Positions 1-12,812 of a DNA stretch of 64,000 bases are shown one piece after another. This stretch comes from Plantago elongata. Lineage: Eukaryota; Streptophyta; Magnoliopsida; Lamiales; Plantaginaceae. The notes beneath the pieces were generated by a model. The model was not told where the DNA came from and searched no databases. It saw only the letters and a list, made by a program, of their open reading frames with translations. The DNA lies in the NCBI GenBank assembly GCA_036897095.1, contig JAYMSP010000200.1, positions 1 through 64,000 of the forward strand. The letters run 5' to 3'. The translations under genes and the position numbers were made by a program. Every line of letters begins with the position of its first letter. Position 1 is the stretch's first letter.

Positions 1-125
1 TGGTTTGGTGGTAAGTAGTTGGGATTGTATGCAAGAGGTGTAAACTTCGAACCTGATAATGTTGAAGTTATAAGGTGGTTGAGACATAAATTTATAAGGT
101 GGTTCTATTAAAAAAGAGTTTATTA
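1..125 (+). repeat. Possible tRNA-derived SINE copy
   Basis: The stretch has a tRNA-like layout: an A-box-like tract near the start (TGGTTTGGTGGTAAG) and a B-box-like AACTTCGAACC about 40 bases later, then a tail with two copies of ATAAGGTGGTT. A related arrangement occurs inverted near 8085-8195, where the boxes are clearer. Pol III promoter boxes followed by a non-tRNA tail are the mark of plant SINEs. The left end may be cut by the window edge and no target duplication was found, so the call is tentative. Confidence 0.35.
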
Positions 126-1914
126 TGCCAAAAATCATATTAGGGGTAAAATGGTGGACTTATTATTCCAATTAGGTTATCATTTTTCCCGCAATTCTCC
201 TTCCCGCCTTCACTTGTTGCTTCCTTTGTAACTGCTGAGTTTCAACGATGAAGTTAGATCGTATTTCCAATTGAGCTGCGCGTTGACCGACAATTAGCGA
301 TGAGAAGGTGAAGGGTGCTACCAAATTTGCATAGTTTTAAGTTATTATTACGATCCTTATTGCAGATTTGGTATGACACTTCCAATTCAATATTTCAATG
401 TTCATACACGCAACAGTTTACAGTATTGATTTGTTGTACTGTCACTCTGTCAGTCACCTTTCAGGTTTTTCATTTGTGGAATCATGACATAATTTAGCTG
501 ACTTATACCCGGCCGGCCGTTACTTTAATGTCGAAAATGATGCTGAAATGAAACGGACATTTGCTTTATCTTGGCTCCATTGTCTTTTCTTTTTACTGGT
601 TATCATAGTTTCCGAAGAGTATGCTCTTTGGGGCTTCATTTACTGTTTGTTTGATTTTCGAGAGTACGTACGACGGTACGAGTATATATGAGGTACATTA
701 CATGTAGTGAAAACTGGTGCATAGACATAATTGGCTGGACTGCTTGTTGAATTTGATGGACAACCTGCTGAGCTTGACACACCTTTCTTTTCTTGTCAAT
801 GTTAACTTGTTTTTTTTTTAGGTGTGCTTCTCGGAGCTTGCTTGGTTGTGAATTGCATTGTTTGGTATGGGAACTTGGTTCATATAATGATAGAAGTGAA
901 GCAATGGGCTTTCAGTGTTTGTTAAATTTGTTTGAGAGTAGAAGAGTGTGTCTAGTAATTGGCTGAAGTTGCTCATAATAAATTATAGTACTGGACTATG
1001 TACGTGTTATTGGCTCAAGTGGTACCATCGCTGAGTTGATTCTAATACCTTCTACCTGTGACATGACAAATATTGAGTCAGATTTAAAGAATCACATAGA
1101 ACAAGTCGGACAGCATGTCATTCTCTGATAGTTCAGGGCCAGGCGGCTCATTTTTTTTGCACCATCTGGTGGATGCCATTGTGAGTCACTACTTAACTTA
1201 TTGTTTTGTCTGTTTGGATAATTGATATCCATATCCATTAACATTTTTATTAGTTTTTGTCCCAATCCATGATTAACTTCCTCAGATTGCAGCTAACTAT
1301 ACATGCCAATGTAGATTGTTAGAGAAACTTGACTATGCTAGCTTTGGTATCTTCTCATTTATAACAACGTGCTGGAGAGACCTGGCATCTGTATAGCCGT
1401 TTGAAAAATATAATCTGTTTTTGGCATGTGGGAAAACAACTGATACTGGGCACTTGATGTCATGTTGCGTAAACAAGAACAGGCGTAAATATTTTTCGGA
1501 ATAAAAGATCCATACTGTATCTTAGGGGATAATATAACTTGCTTTAGATTTCATCCTTTGTTTCATTAGTCCAAAGAATGATGATGTTAGTTGCTACTCA
1601 TTCACAAAGTATGAACTAGACAATGACCTGAGATGCAAAAACTAGTTTGATTTATTGAAACACTTATCTAAATATGACAAATGTCCATTGAAGTGCCGCC
1701 TGAAGCTGAACAGTTTCTTTGAACCACTCAAACAAGTAGTAAAATATCTTTGTTAACATAGACTGACAATACTACAGAAAGCATCACTAAAGTTGAATAA
1801 TACACTTGCAGTAGTTTTCACGTTCTTTAAACCTGATTATATATAAATCTTTCCCCGTATGGAATTCTGAAAAGAGTCGTATTTGGATACTTTCTTCTGT
1901 GTTTAATTCTAAAA
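126..1914. other. Upstream region of the ABCB gene
   Basis: No convincing protein-coding gene. The segment is moderately AT-rich with scattered short open frames. Part of it could be 5' leader or promoter of the transporter that follows, since an ATG-initiated exon begins at 1915. A minus-strand frame of 31 codons at about 1080-1175 starts MASTRWCKKNEPP and ends in a stop; it matches no family I know and is too short to call. Confidence 0.5.
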
Positions 1915-4900
1915 ATGGGAGGATCCAAAGGAGGATTGTTCAGATATGCCGATGGCGTAGACAAACTGCTGATGATTGTTGGCACTTTGGGCAGCATAGG
2001 AGATGGTCTAATGTCTCCACTGAACATGCTCATTTTAAGTGGTATAATAAACGACTATGCAACGGCTGACAATGGATCTATCCCCAACGATGTTCTTGAT
2101 AAGGTAAAGATTTTACTTCTGCATAAAGCAAGTTTTACAAGGCTTGATCATGAATCTAACTAGCATATAGTGTTGGCGCAACAAAAGTCAATGTGTTGGT
2201 TAACATAACACCCAAGTTTAGATTCAGAAACCAGTGGAGTCTGAAAAAAAAAAGCAAGATTAGACCAAAATAGATATTACTAGAAAACATGCAATTCATT
2301 GTGTAACGCTTTTTTCCACAGTATGCCCTGCGGCTTCTGTTTGTGGCTCTTGGAATTGGAGTTTCTTCGTTTCTAGGTATGCAAATCTTGTACTTTGTTG
2401 TTCACTGGTGCAAGTTTATTTCATGAAAATTTGTAGTATTATATAATCAGTTGTAGTTGGTCAAAGATTAAAAGTTTGTCACCAGTTGAAATTGCATGCA
2501 AATCTCAACTTCTTGTACTATCTCATATACTCTTATATACAAATTCGCATGAAACAGTTAGCTGTTCAGTTCAGTAGCTTATATCATAAGAAGTGTCTGT
2601 TTAGTGCAACTTCATATAGAAATTGCATTGTAACCACTGCAGAGGGGCTATGTTGGACAAGGACAGCCGAGAGGCAAACATCACGGATCAGAATGGAGTA
2701 CCTGAAATCGGTACTAAGGCAAGAAGTTGGTTTTTTCGACAACCAGGGTGCTCAGTCAACCACTTTCACAGTTGTTTCAAGCATCTCTTCAGACGCACAT
2801 TTGATCCAAGATGTTATAGCTGAAAAGGTTTCATTTTGTTCTCTTGGTTCGTGTAGCCTGCAAATTTACTAAAGCTGAAGGCTCAATGGTGTTGTTTTTG
2901 TTTTATATTTCAGATTCCTAAGTGCTTAGCTGAAGTGTCTGCATTCGTATTTGGCCTATTAGTCGCCTTTTTACTCTCATGGCGGCTAGCCTTGGCTTCC
3001 CTTCCTTGCGCAGTATGCTTTATTGTGCCTGGATTAGGATTTGGAAAGAAAATGATGAATTTGGGATCTAAGAGCAAGGATGCATATGAGGTTGCAGGGG
3101 GTATAGTAGAGCAATCCATATCATCAATACGAACTGTATATTCATATGTGGGAGAGTGTCAAACTCTTGACCGATTTCGCCAAGCACTTCAAGAAAGCAT
3201 GAAGTTGGGTATCAAACAAGGTATTGCAAAGGGTTTGATGATAGGAAGCATGGGGATGGTTTTCGTTGCTTGGGCATTTGAATCTTGGGCCGGAAGCATT
3301 CTTGTAGTGGACCGAGGAGAAAGTGGTGGAACAGTTTTCATAGCGGCTGTATGTGTTGTCCTTGGAGGATTGTAAGTCACTTGTCTTGATTAGTATCAAG
3401 CCACTGTTCCTATGTTCCTTGAACATAATATTGTAATTCGATAAGAAAAAGACTGAGTTCGTACTATTAATTAACCTTCATCTGTTCTTGAATTCACAGA
3501 TCATTTATGGGTGCATTACCCAACCTCTCATTCATCACAGATGCATTGGCTACTGCAACACGAATGTTTGAGATGATTGACCGTGTTCCTGAAATAGACT
3601 CGGAAAATGGCAAAGGCAAAGTTTTGTCAGGCGTTCGAGGAAATATAGAGTTCAAGGATGTGACTTTCAGTTATCCATCAAGACCCGGGACACCGATTCT
3701 TCAAGGATTTAATCTTAGAGTCAAAGCCGGTAGAACTGTTGGCCTTGTAGGAGGAAGTGGTTCTGGAAAATCAACATTTATTTCATTGCTAGAGAGATTT
3801 TACGACCCTGCACAAGGTGATATACTACTTGATGGGGTTAGAATCAAGAAATTGAAGCTTAAATGGTTTAGATCACAGATGGGACTGGTGAATCAGGAGC
3901 CAATTCTCTTTGCAACATCGATTAAGGAGAATATTCAGTTCGGAAAGGAAGATGCTTCAGTAGAGATGGTCATTGATGCTGCAATGGCTGCAAACGCACA
4001 TGACTTCATTGTCAAACTACCCTTAGGCTATGAAACTCAGGTAGGTAATTCTCTTAAGTTTAAGTACTCCATACTTTTGCTGTTTTTAGTTTGCGATTTT
4101 GAGTTTTCGTTGTTAATATCACTATATCAGGTTGGGCAGTTTGGTTTCCAATTATCAGGAGGACAGAAGCAGAGGATTGCAATAGCAAGAGCACTGCTCA
4201 AAGATCCGAAAATCCTCTTACTTGACGAAGCTACCAGTGCTTTAGATACACAATCCGAACGAATAGTCCAGGATGCCATTGATCAAGCTTCACAAGGAAG
4301 AACAACAATCGTCATCGCTCATCGTCTTTCAACAATTCGTAACTCTGATACCATTGTGGTTATGGAATCAGGCAGAGTCGTCGAGTTAGGTTCTCATGAC
4401 AAACTGATGCAAATGCACAATGGAGAAGGTGGAGTTTACTTTAAGATGGTGAACATGCAACAGTCATCTAAAGAAAATGAATCAGCTCCTGTTCTCTATC
4501 AGTCTTTCGGTGGAAGAAATGGGAAAACACGGGTATCTCCCAGGACTCCGAGATCTCCTTATAGCGTGAAATCGAGCTGGCAAAATAGTCCTGTCTTGCC
4601 TTTTAGCCCAGTGGCTCCTTCAATCCAATTGCTTTCATATTATGGAAGTGACGATGATGAAGAATCAGATCATGAACCCCTGCCCGAACTCTCTAACTGG
4701 AGATTAGTACGAATGAATGCACCCGAATGGAAAAGTGCATTACTGGGGTGTTTAGGAGCTGCAAGCTTTGGCGCGGTACAGCCCCTCAATGCATATTGCT
4801 TGGGGTTAGTTGTTTCTGTGTTCTTTGATGCAAAAGAGGATATAAAGTCAAAAGTTGCAGTTTACTGTGCGATTTTCATAAGTATAGGTGTTGTAAGTTT

Positions 4901-6514
4901 CTTAGCAAATGTATTACAACATTACAATTTTGCAGTAATGGGGGAGCGGCTGACTAAGAGAATCCGCGAGAAAGTTCTACAGAATGTTCTCACTTTCGAG
5001 ATTGGTTGGTTTGACTTGGATGAAAACAGTAGTGCTTCGGTCTGTGCCAGGTTGGCATCGGAGGCTAATGTTGTTCGGTGTCTAGTAGGTGACCGCATGG
5101 CATTATTGGTTCAGGTGTTTACAAGTGCTTGTGTAGCATTTGTACTTGGATTGATCCTCGCCTGGCGACTTGCCATTGTGATAATTGCCATACAGCCATT
5201 CATTATCGCAAGCTTTTATTCAAAGAGTGTTATGATGAGAAATATGTCAGCTAAGGCTCGAAAGGAGCAAAATGAGGGATGCCAGCTGGCGAGTGAAGCA
5301 GTTGTCAATCATAGGACTATAACTGCGTTCTCTTCTCAACAGAAGATTTTAGGCCTGTTTGAAGAAACTTTAAAGAAACCACGAAAGGAGAGCGTGAAGC
5401 AATCATGGTATTCTGGTTTCGGCTTATTCTGTTCGCAGTTTCTGACAACTGCAGCCATAGCTTTGACATATTGGTATGGGGGGAGGTTAATGAACCAGGG
5501 GCAAGTGAAAGCAAAGCATTTATTTGAAGTTTTTTTCATATTGATGAGTACTGGTAAGAATATTGCAGATGCAGGAAGCATGTCATCAGATTTGGCAAGA
5601 GGTAGTAACGCAGTTAAATCTGTTTTCGCGATTATGGACAGATTGAGTGCGATTGATCCAGATGATCCTACAGGCTTAAAGATCAAGAAAGGGCTGAAAG
5701 GTAGAATTGAGTTTAAGGGTGTTTTCTTTTCATATCCTTCAAGGCCGGATCAGATGATCTTCCAGGGCCTTAGTCTTAACATTGGAGCTGGGAGAACTGT
5801 TGCCCTTGTGGGACAGAGCGGTTCTGGCAAATCAACTGTCATTGGACTGATTGAAAGATTCTACGATCCGATGAGAGGGACGGTTCTTATAGATGATCAG
5901 GATGTCAAGAGTTACAACCTGAGGGACTTGAGATCACAGATTGCTCTTGTTAGTCAAGAACCAACGCTTTTCGCAGGAACAGTTTATGAGAACATTGTCT
6001 ATGGGAAGAATAATTTTTCGGAATCTGATGTCAGGAAAGCAGCAGTTCTTGCTAATGCACATGAATTCATAAGGTATTTTCTTTCTCAAAAGCTACCTAT
6101 AATACATTTACTGATTTCGCCACCTGATTCCATACATTGTGATGTAGCTCATTGAAAGACGGATATGGAACTTTCTGTGGGGAACGAGGAGTCCAACTTT
6201 CAGGAGGACAGAAGCAACGGATCGCGCTTGCTCGTGCAATTCTAAAGAATCCATCAATCCTTCTTCTAGACGAGGCAACAAGTGCATTAGATAGCATATC
6301 TGAAAATTTGGTACAGGAAGCACTGGAGAAAATGATGGTTGACAGGACTTGTGTAATAGTAGCTCATCGCTTGTCAACTATTCAAAAAGCCGATTGCATA
6401 GCTGTGATTAAGAACGGGAAGGTCGTGGAGAAAGGGTCTCATTCGGAACTCCTTGGTTATGGAAGTCATGGTTCCTACTATAACCTGATCAATTCGCAGC
6501 ACGGCCGTTCTTAG
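1915..6514 (+). CDS. ABC transporter B family (MDR/P-glycoprotein type, ABCB15-like)
   Basis: Full-length ABC exporter with two membrane domains and two nucleotide-binding domains in one chain. Inferred exons: 1915-2103, 2322-2376, 2643-2827, 2914-3371, 3500-4040, 4131-6073 and 6148-6514, giving 1245 aa, normal for plant ABCB proteins. Phases agree at all junctions. NBD1 has Walker A GGSGSGKS (about residue 381), signature LSGGQ (about 484) and Walker [16 protein letters not shown]2 has GQSGSGKS (about 1036), LSGGQ (about 1140) and a second [11 protein letters not shown]. Both A-loops (FSYPSRP) and Q-loops (NQEP, SQEP) are intact, so it should hydrolyse ATP. The exon order and the [13 protein letters not shown] stretch match the Arabidopsis ABCB15-22 group, plasma-membrane exporters with a few members implicated in auxin transport. 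The substrate cannot be read from sequence. The intron at 4041-4130 is a multiple of three and open. Confidence 0.95.
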
Positions 6515-8084
6515 TGCGATCGATAAGCCTGCAATTACATTAATATCTGTGTTAAGGCTTGAATCCTATGTCTGATAAGCAATGTATATACATTTGCTAA
6601 ATGTAGTTTATAATCAAAGAGAAAGTTGAATTAGCTCAAGTGGAGGACTTGTAACATGGAAATACATAAGAATTTTGAATGCTAGTGGTGTATTTGTATA
6701 GATGGGTCATTTCTAAGAGTTTCATTTCATGTCATCTCCCTGCATTTCTACAAACAATACAAGTTCATGCATTATCAAATTATAGTGTCTTATGATATTT
6801 CATATGTTGTAGCGTGTATATTTAAAAAATTTTATACACGTGTGGTACAACACATATTTAACGGTTATCATTTGTGAAACTACCCATTCCAATTTTCTTA
6901 AACAACTACATATAATTTCGTCCGGGCATTTTAAATCCAATCCCGGCTGACAAAGGTTTTGCTGACAAAACTATTCTTACACCCACCCCTCGATTCCCTC
7001 AACAAATCGATCATCATGAACCTCCCGGCCCTGTTCCCCTAGACGGATTTTGGCAGCATTTACTATGATTTGGCTATCAGCTCTGTTTCAGAAGGTATCT
7101 CATTCTTCTTGCCACCAAACAATTAACAAAGATAGTGTGTTATAAAGTCATTTAAGATCCGTTACTTGTAGAACTGCAGTATCCTGGAGACAATCACATA
7201 TCATGTGTAGCTTATAGTATTCAAAGATTAAAGTCATACTTTAGCATATTCTTAACGAGTATTCAGCACTAAAACTTAATGGTATATGACCTATACAGAC
7301 CAACTTTCGTGACACTTTAGACACTATCGTTGATAAAAGCTGATTTGTCTATAACATTTATTAAATCGAACGAAAGGATAATCAAATGTTGTCACATTTA
7401 ACCAACTACTTGATTGTCGATAAGATGAAGAACTTAAAGGATCGAAAATGACGACAGATGTGATAAAAACATGCCAATCACCTTTCTTCTTCTTAATGGA
7501 ATTGTCTCTCATATTTTACAACTGGAAAGTAACATAGACATGGACATAGTAGTAGCTTTCTTCACTCACCATCGCACATAAGTGAAACTTAATTGCTACT
7601 TATTCTAACTATGACCAAAAAGAAATTTTGTCATCTCCTCATTTTTCCACAAAAAGTACTTAGTGGGTGTGAATCAACTTTACACAAATATCACGGATAT
7701 TTGCTTTTACTCGATTATAATAAGGTTAGTACATCATTCGTCGTTAGAACTTAGAAATATCTTCAATGTTCGAGTAAAATCGAGTAACTTTCAGTGTTAC
7801 AGTTATTTACAATATGGATCTGAAAATTCATTAAAGTGGGAGATTACTAATAGTGTGATTATTGGACTTAACTGTAACAAAAGACAGGTGGGTTTGTTGT
7901 GTGAGTACATTCCTCCAGTTTACTGGAGCGTTCCACACTTTGTGAGACTCTCCCAAATTTTATTATAAGTAAATACTAAATACCCTAATTATAATGTGTA
8001 TTATTCTTTTTCTAAAAACACTAAAATTAACAACTAATTTAATCATATACCAATACTTCTTTACTCGTAAACTTACCTTATGCC

Positions 8085-8195
8085 TCCCTCTTTACTACTA
8101 AACCCACCTTATATCTCCACCAGGAATCGAACTATATACCCCCTCCTTACCATTCAAACTTTATTCCACTGAACCACCTTATACCTCCCACTATA
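8085..8195 (-). repeat. Possible tRNA-derived SINE copy
   Basis: On the minus strand the segment reads GGTGGTTCAGTGGAATAAAG and, after about 30 bases, AGTTCGATTCCTGGTGG. The first resembles a tRNA A box (TTCAGTGG) and the second a B box (GTTCGATTCC). It then runs into ATATAAGGTGGGTTTAGTAG, a tail shared in outline with the copy at the start of the window. That pairing supports a dispersed SINE family rather than a tRNA gene; there is no foldable anticodon arm. The outer ends are not defined. Confidence 0.45.
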
Positions 8196-9668
8196 ATGTA
8201 TTAATAAATGGCTCATTGAGTTATATTATTATATTAACACATAATTCACTGAGTTATAATACTGCATGTTGGTTCTTTTTTATAATATTTAGTGTTAAAA
8301 AAGTTTTTCGTTACAATTTTCTCTCCATTGAATTATATACATGATATTTGAATTGTTTTTTCGTGTCAAAATCTCATAGTGTACTTTAAAATATAGAAAA
8401 TGAAGAATGTATAGTTAAGTGTGTTTGTTTTTTTATAATTTTAAGATTGGTAATTAACAACTAAAATTCTATGTATATATAATTTTTTTTGAAACGGTTA
8501 AAGGGTGACTTGAATCCCGGAAATGTAGATGATAAAGTGTGAAAAAATGAAATTTGTTTTACTTTTGGCCGGGATTGGACTTTCTCATCAAGTCAATAAT
8601 TCACTTTGAAGTTTTAGCAGCTAGTATTGAATCCTTTGTTTAGTTGGTTAATTAATTATGTAGGTATACTACTCGATACTATGTGAATTAGGCCTACTTA
8701 AAAACCCAGAAGAAATATTTCATATGTAGCTCCGTATTAATCTTTTAGCAAGCTCGTGATTTATTAAATTTTGTCGAATTGTCAATTTATTTCATCCTGA
8801 GACCTAAGTTTTTGCTTATATTATTGAGAGTAATATATAGCCAAGGTGTTAAGTGTGGACTATCACGAATTAAGATGTTTTAAAATTTATGCTTAGGATA
8901 ATATAGTAGACCCTAGATCACCTGGATCGAAATTGCGAGTGAAAATGAAAGCGTGAGCACGAAAACGTTACATAAGAAATTCAGAAAGTGTGAGCACCTT
9001 AGAGTGCATGTTATTAATTAAATAAAATTGTATTTATTTATAAAATTAATAATATTCTTCATGAATAATTATCATTATCAATTATATAAATATACCTTGA
9101 TAAACAATGAAAAATACCGAAATTTGTATAAAATGTAGCCGTATGACTTATTTTATTAAATTAATGAAAATGGTATCTCGTATTGAATTTAGCTTAATTC
9201 ACAAGTTTATAACGAAATGTTGCTTTACAATGTTTTAGTTCACACATTTGTGTATTTAATTTGAAAATTTATGTGTGTTTATAATGTACGGTGTAAGAAG
9301 AATTTTTAAAGCGGCTTTTAGTTTTTATAAAACGAGCTCTAATAAATCTTATAACGAGTTCTAAGGAGCTCTGAGTTCTCGAAATGCAAGATCGAGCTCT
9401 AACCACGGGTAATATTTGAAGAACGGGCTTTAAAGTAATCTAGAATAGATTCAGTGTTCAAATTAGAAAGGATGTCATATCAAATCACTTCAAGCATTTA
9501 GTACTTACAGGTCCGCCCCCAACTCATTTAAGGTGGTCTAATTCTGAGTTCGAATCCTATCCATCAAACAATATGAGAACGTGTAAAAAACATATAAAGT
9601 CTTGAATTTTTTTATGGTTGGTCCTTTTGCCAACATGTATATGGGTCATATGCCGAAATAATACGACA

Positions 9669-9910
9669 CTTTCTCCGTCCCGTTAGTTTTTTAAGAAAAA
9701 GATTTTAATATGTGATTACAAATAAATTTAAAATTGAAAAGTATACGTGAATCCAATGATATATGGTTATAAATGAGTTATATTGTGAAGATTAATTTTA
9801 TAAATAAAAAATTATTTCTCTTTGATGAACGTTGAAAACGGCAAAATATTTCTAATGATACGAAATAAATATTTATTACGTTTCACCTATTTAATTGGGA
9901 GGTCCGCCGA
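9669..9910. mobile_element. Degenerate Stowaway-like MITE (uncertain)
   Basis: The left side carries CTTTCTCCGTCCCGTTAG, close to the Stowaway terminal consensus CTCCCTCCGTCCC. A weak inverted counterpart, GGGAGGTCCGCCGAAG, lies about 235 bp away. The inside is AT-rich and non-coding. Only one end is convincing, so this may be a half-element. Confidence 0.3.
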
Positions 9911-10048
9911 AGTCCTTATTATCTTTGATTTATCACCTTCCTTTTTTATTTTAGATACCTTTAAACAAAAATGTTAGCATTATCTAAATTTGAGAGTACA
10001 TAACTCATTTTCACTTCCTATATAAAAATATACAGAGATCAAGTTAAG

Positions 10049-10100
10049 AGGAGTGGGTTGCATCTGATTAGCTAGTTGGTGAGGCAATAGCTTACCAGGA
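10049..10100 (+). other. Fragment of plastid 16S rRNA gene (nuclear plastid insertion)
   Basis: About 50 bases match the universally conserved stretch of chloroplast 16S rRNA containing CTGATTAGCTAGTTGGTGAG followed by GCAATAGCTTACCA. The GCAATAGCTTACC variant is the plastid form rather than the usual bacterial GTAATGGCTCACC. Neighbouring bases show C-to-T and G-to-A changes relative to the plastid sequence as I recall it, expected for methylated nuclear DNA, and homology stops abruptly on both sides. It is therefore a small NUPT and not a functional rRNA gene. Confidence 0.8.
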
Positions 10101-10228
10101 CTTGTTCTAAAAAAATTAAAATATTTCGAATTGTTTATTGACACAGAAAAATATGTACGCTTGCTCTTATAATTAACCACACTATGCATAAAAAAAATCT
10201 ACTACATAATTGCGCACATGAGATATAT

Positions 10229-10279
10229 ACCGTGAAAGATGAAATATTCAAATATACCGTGAAAGATGAAATATTCAAA
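10229..10279. repeat. Two-copy tandem repeat
   Basis: The unit ATACCGTGAAAGATGAAATA plus TTCAAAT occurs twice in direct, essentially identical tandem. The perfect identity suggests a recent local duplication by slippage. No coding or regulatory meaning is evident. Confidence 0.8.
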
Positions 10280-11594
10280 TGCAAATGTCATTCTTTGAAG
10301 TCCTGTCCAAATAAGTATTAGTTCATGTTCATCATACACTATATGTTAATCATAGTCCATAGACATGTTTATATAGGCACCAAGTAGCTAGCTGCTTATT
10401 CATTTATCCGAATTCTATTCATCTCCGACGGCTTAGAAAAAGAATTGTCGTCGTTGCTTCCCTATGCATAATCTTTAATTTTTATTTTTTTAAACAATTA
10501 AAAAGTGATTCGAACCCGACCTATTAGTTAAAGGTGATGCATAATTTTTAATTAATTATGTAGTTTCAATATGTTTGTATTTGCGGATTATTTAACTCTA
10601 TTAAGAGTCCGAAAAATCACGAGAATTTTACACTAAAAGATTCAGCCGCACAATTTGTATACAACAATACATAAGTTACAAATTCAAAAAAAATCTACAA
10701 TTTACTCACAGTGTCGCGGAATTAATAGACATTTTTATTAAATTTTTCTTTAACATGGATTTTATTTTATTTTTGTGAAAACATAACTCAGGTTGTTTTC
10801 ATTTTAACTGTAATTTTTTAAATTGAACTTATATGAACTAAATTGTCGTATACAAGATGATTAAATAGAGTTGAACTGAAATTGATAAATTTATAGTTAA
10901 AAAGAACAAAATCTGAACGGGACAATGTTAAACAAAATTAAATTTATTTATGATATAAAAATAAACTAATCAAAACTAAACATAAACCAATAGATTTGAA
11001 CTAAAATTTATTAAGTTTCCTGATAAAGTTAGCATATCATTAATAATACTACAAAGTGAGTTGCTAAAAGTTGATTATTACTCATCCCATCTAAGTTTTA
11101 TTTATATATATTTGGTATTTTTGTTTTGATCCGTTCCCCTTTCAAACTCATTACTTATTCCTTTAGTGGAATTGTTTTCTATTTTTCTTTATTCAATATT
11201 TATTATTTTTTTATATTACTTTATATATATTCTTCTTTTAAATTTTGATCAATTTTGATATAATTAAAATCAGAACAAAGAGAATTTAACATCTGAGTTC
11301 TCTCAAATCAAGTTTTGTAAGTATTACGCAATAAGATTTTATTCTGTTCAACTGAAAGTTGAACTGAAATAAAGTATAATTATAATTAAGTAAAGCTAAA
11401 CTGAATTCAATTGAACGAAACTGAATTGATTTTAATTTAAATAGAATAGAGTTAAAGAAAAAAGGAAATTGCGAAAACAGAAAATACAGTATAAAATCTC
11501 ATTTGAGAGGTCCTTCTTCTTCTTCCTCCCATACAATCCATCCATCTTTCTCTGTCTCTCACTCTCTCTACTCTCTAGCCGGCCAGCTGCAACA

Positions 11595-12812
11595 ATGAAG
11601 CTCCGTTCATGGCTACCCACCTGCAACACCACCACCATTTCACTCCCCAAATCCTCCTCCGACACCTCCACCTCCACTTCCTCCTCCTCCTCCACCTCAA
11701 CTCTCCAATCCAACCTCTCCCTTTTAACCCTCCCCTCCGTCCCTTCCCTCCAAAAACTCTCTCTCTCCCCGGAAAACCCCACCACCGCCACCCTCCTCGC
11801 CGCCCTCCACCCCCCCCGCCCCGCCCCCATCCACTCCCTCGCCCTCCACAACAACCTCCTCTACGCCGCCTCCGGATCCCAAATCAACGTCTACGAGACC
11901 ATCACCAACACTCTCTTCTCCTCAATCGAAACCTCCACCACCGGATCCGTCAAATCGATCGCCTTCTCCGACGGAAAAATCTTCACTGCGCACCAGGACT
12001 GCAAAATCAGGGTCTGGAAATTGCAAATCGACAAGCAGCACAAGCTGATCGCCACTCTCCCCACGCTCGAGGACAGATTGCGCCGATTCGTCCTCCCCAA
12101 CAACTACGTCGCCGTTAGGCGTCACCGGAAAAAGCTCTGGATCGAGCACCACGACACCGTTTCCGGATTGTCAACCCACGAGAATCTAATCTACTCGGTT
12201 TCATGGGATAGGAGTGTGAAAATCTGGAAATCGGAAAGCTTGAAATGCTCAGAGTCGATCAACAAAGCTCATGATGACGCGATAAACGCCGTCGTTTTGT
12301 CGAGTGACGGGTTGATTTACACCGGGTCGGCGGATAAGCGGGTCAGGGTCTGGAGAAAAGAGGGAAATTTGAAGAAGTACGAACTGCTTGCGAGTTTGGA
12401 GAAGCATAAGTCGGCTGTGAACGCTTTAGCTTTGAGTTCGGACGGTTCGATTTTATTTTCGGGTTCGTGTGACCGGTCCATATTGGTTTGGGAGAGGGAG
12501 GACAGTGCTAATCATATGGTGGTTACTGGTGCATTAAGAGGTCATGGGAAGGCGATACTTTGTTTGATCAACGTAAAGGATTTGTTGTTGAGTGGGTCGG
12601 CGGATAGGACAGTTAGGGTGTGGCGGAGGCGGGTGGATGGGGCGTTTACGTGCTTGTCGGTTTTGGACGGGCATCAGACGCCGGTGAGGTCGTTGACGGC
12701 GATGGAGATGGAGGAGGAGGGTGGTGGTGTGAGGGTGTTTAGTGGGAGTTTTGATGGGGAGATTAGGGTTTGGCATGTAGAGGTGTCGAGTGGGAGGTGT
12801 AATTATTTATGA
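11595..12812 (+). CDS. WD40-repeat protein, JINGUBANG-like
   Basis: Intronless gene for a 405-aa WD40 beta-propeller protein. An in-frame ATG at 11469 would add 42 residues, but the DNA there is a pyrimidine-rich leader; the ATG at 11595 follows an AACA context and starts MKLRSWLPTC. Repeats with recognisable WD or VW ends include CKIRVWK, RSVKIWK, KRVRVWR, RSILVWE, RTVRVWR and GEIRVWH, each preceded by a GSxD or SWDR-type turn, consistent with about seven blades. Residues 10-45 are a Ser/Thr-rich low-complexity segment. The layout fits the plant JINGUBANG group; Arabidopsis JGB represses pollen germination through a TCP partner, but most members are unstudied, so the role is inferred only at family level. 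Sense-strand composition switches from very C-rich at the 5' end to G-rich at the 3' end. Confidence 0.9.
   Translation: MKLRSWLPTCNTTTISLPKSSSDTSTSTSSSSSTSTLQSNLSLLTLPSVPSLQKLSLSPENPTTATLLAALHPPRPAPIHSLALHNNLLYAASGSQINVYETITNTLFSSIETSTTGSVKSIAFSDGKIFTAHQDCKIRVWKLQIDKQHKLIATLPTLEDRLRRFVLPNNYVAVRRHRKKLWIEHHDTVSGLSTHENLIYSVSWDRSVKIWKSESLKCSESINKAHDDAINAVVLSSDGLIYTGSADKRVRVWRKEGNLKKYELLASLEKHKSAVNALALSSDGSILFSGSCDRSILVWEREDSANHMVVTGALRGHGKAILCLINVKDLLLSGSADRTVRVWRRRVDGAFTCLSVLDGHQTPVRSLTAMEMEEEGGGVRVFSGSFDGEIRVWHVEVSSGRCNYL

Larger units (their letters stand above)
6515..11594. other. Long AT-rich intergenic region with repeat debris
   Basis: No confident gene. The first few hundred bases are likely the 3' UTR of the ABCB gene. 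A plus-strand open frame at about 6918-7066 reads a proline-rich peptide with core HHEPPGPVPLDGFWQHLL and then a stop; it is not recognised. Further on are SINE-like copies (8085-8195, about 9507-9575), a degenerate Stowaway-like end (9669-9910), a plastid rRNA fragment (10049-10100), a 25-27-bp direct duplication (10229-10279) and a weak MITE-like tract near 11085-11240. The remainder appears to be unclassified AT-rich DNA; the last part is the promoter of the WD40 gene. Confidence 0.5.
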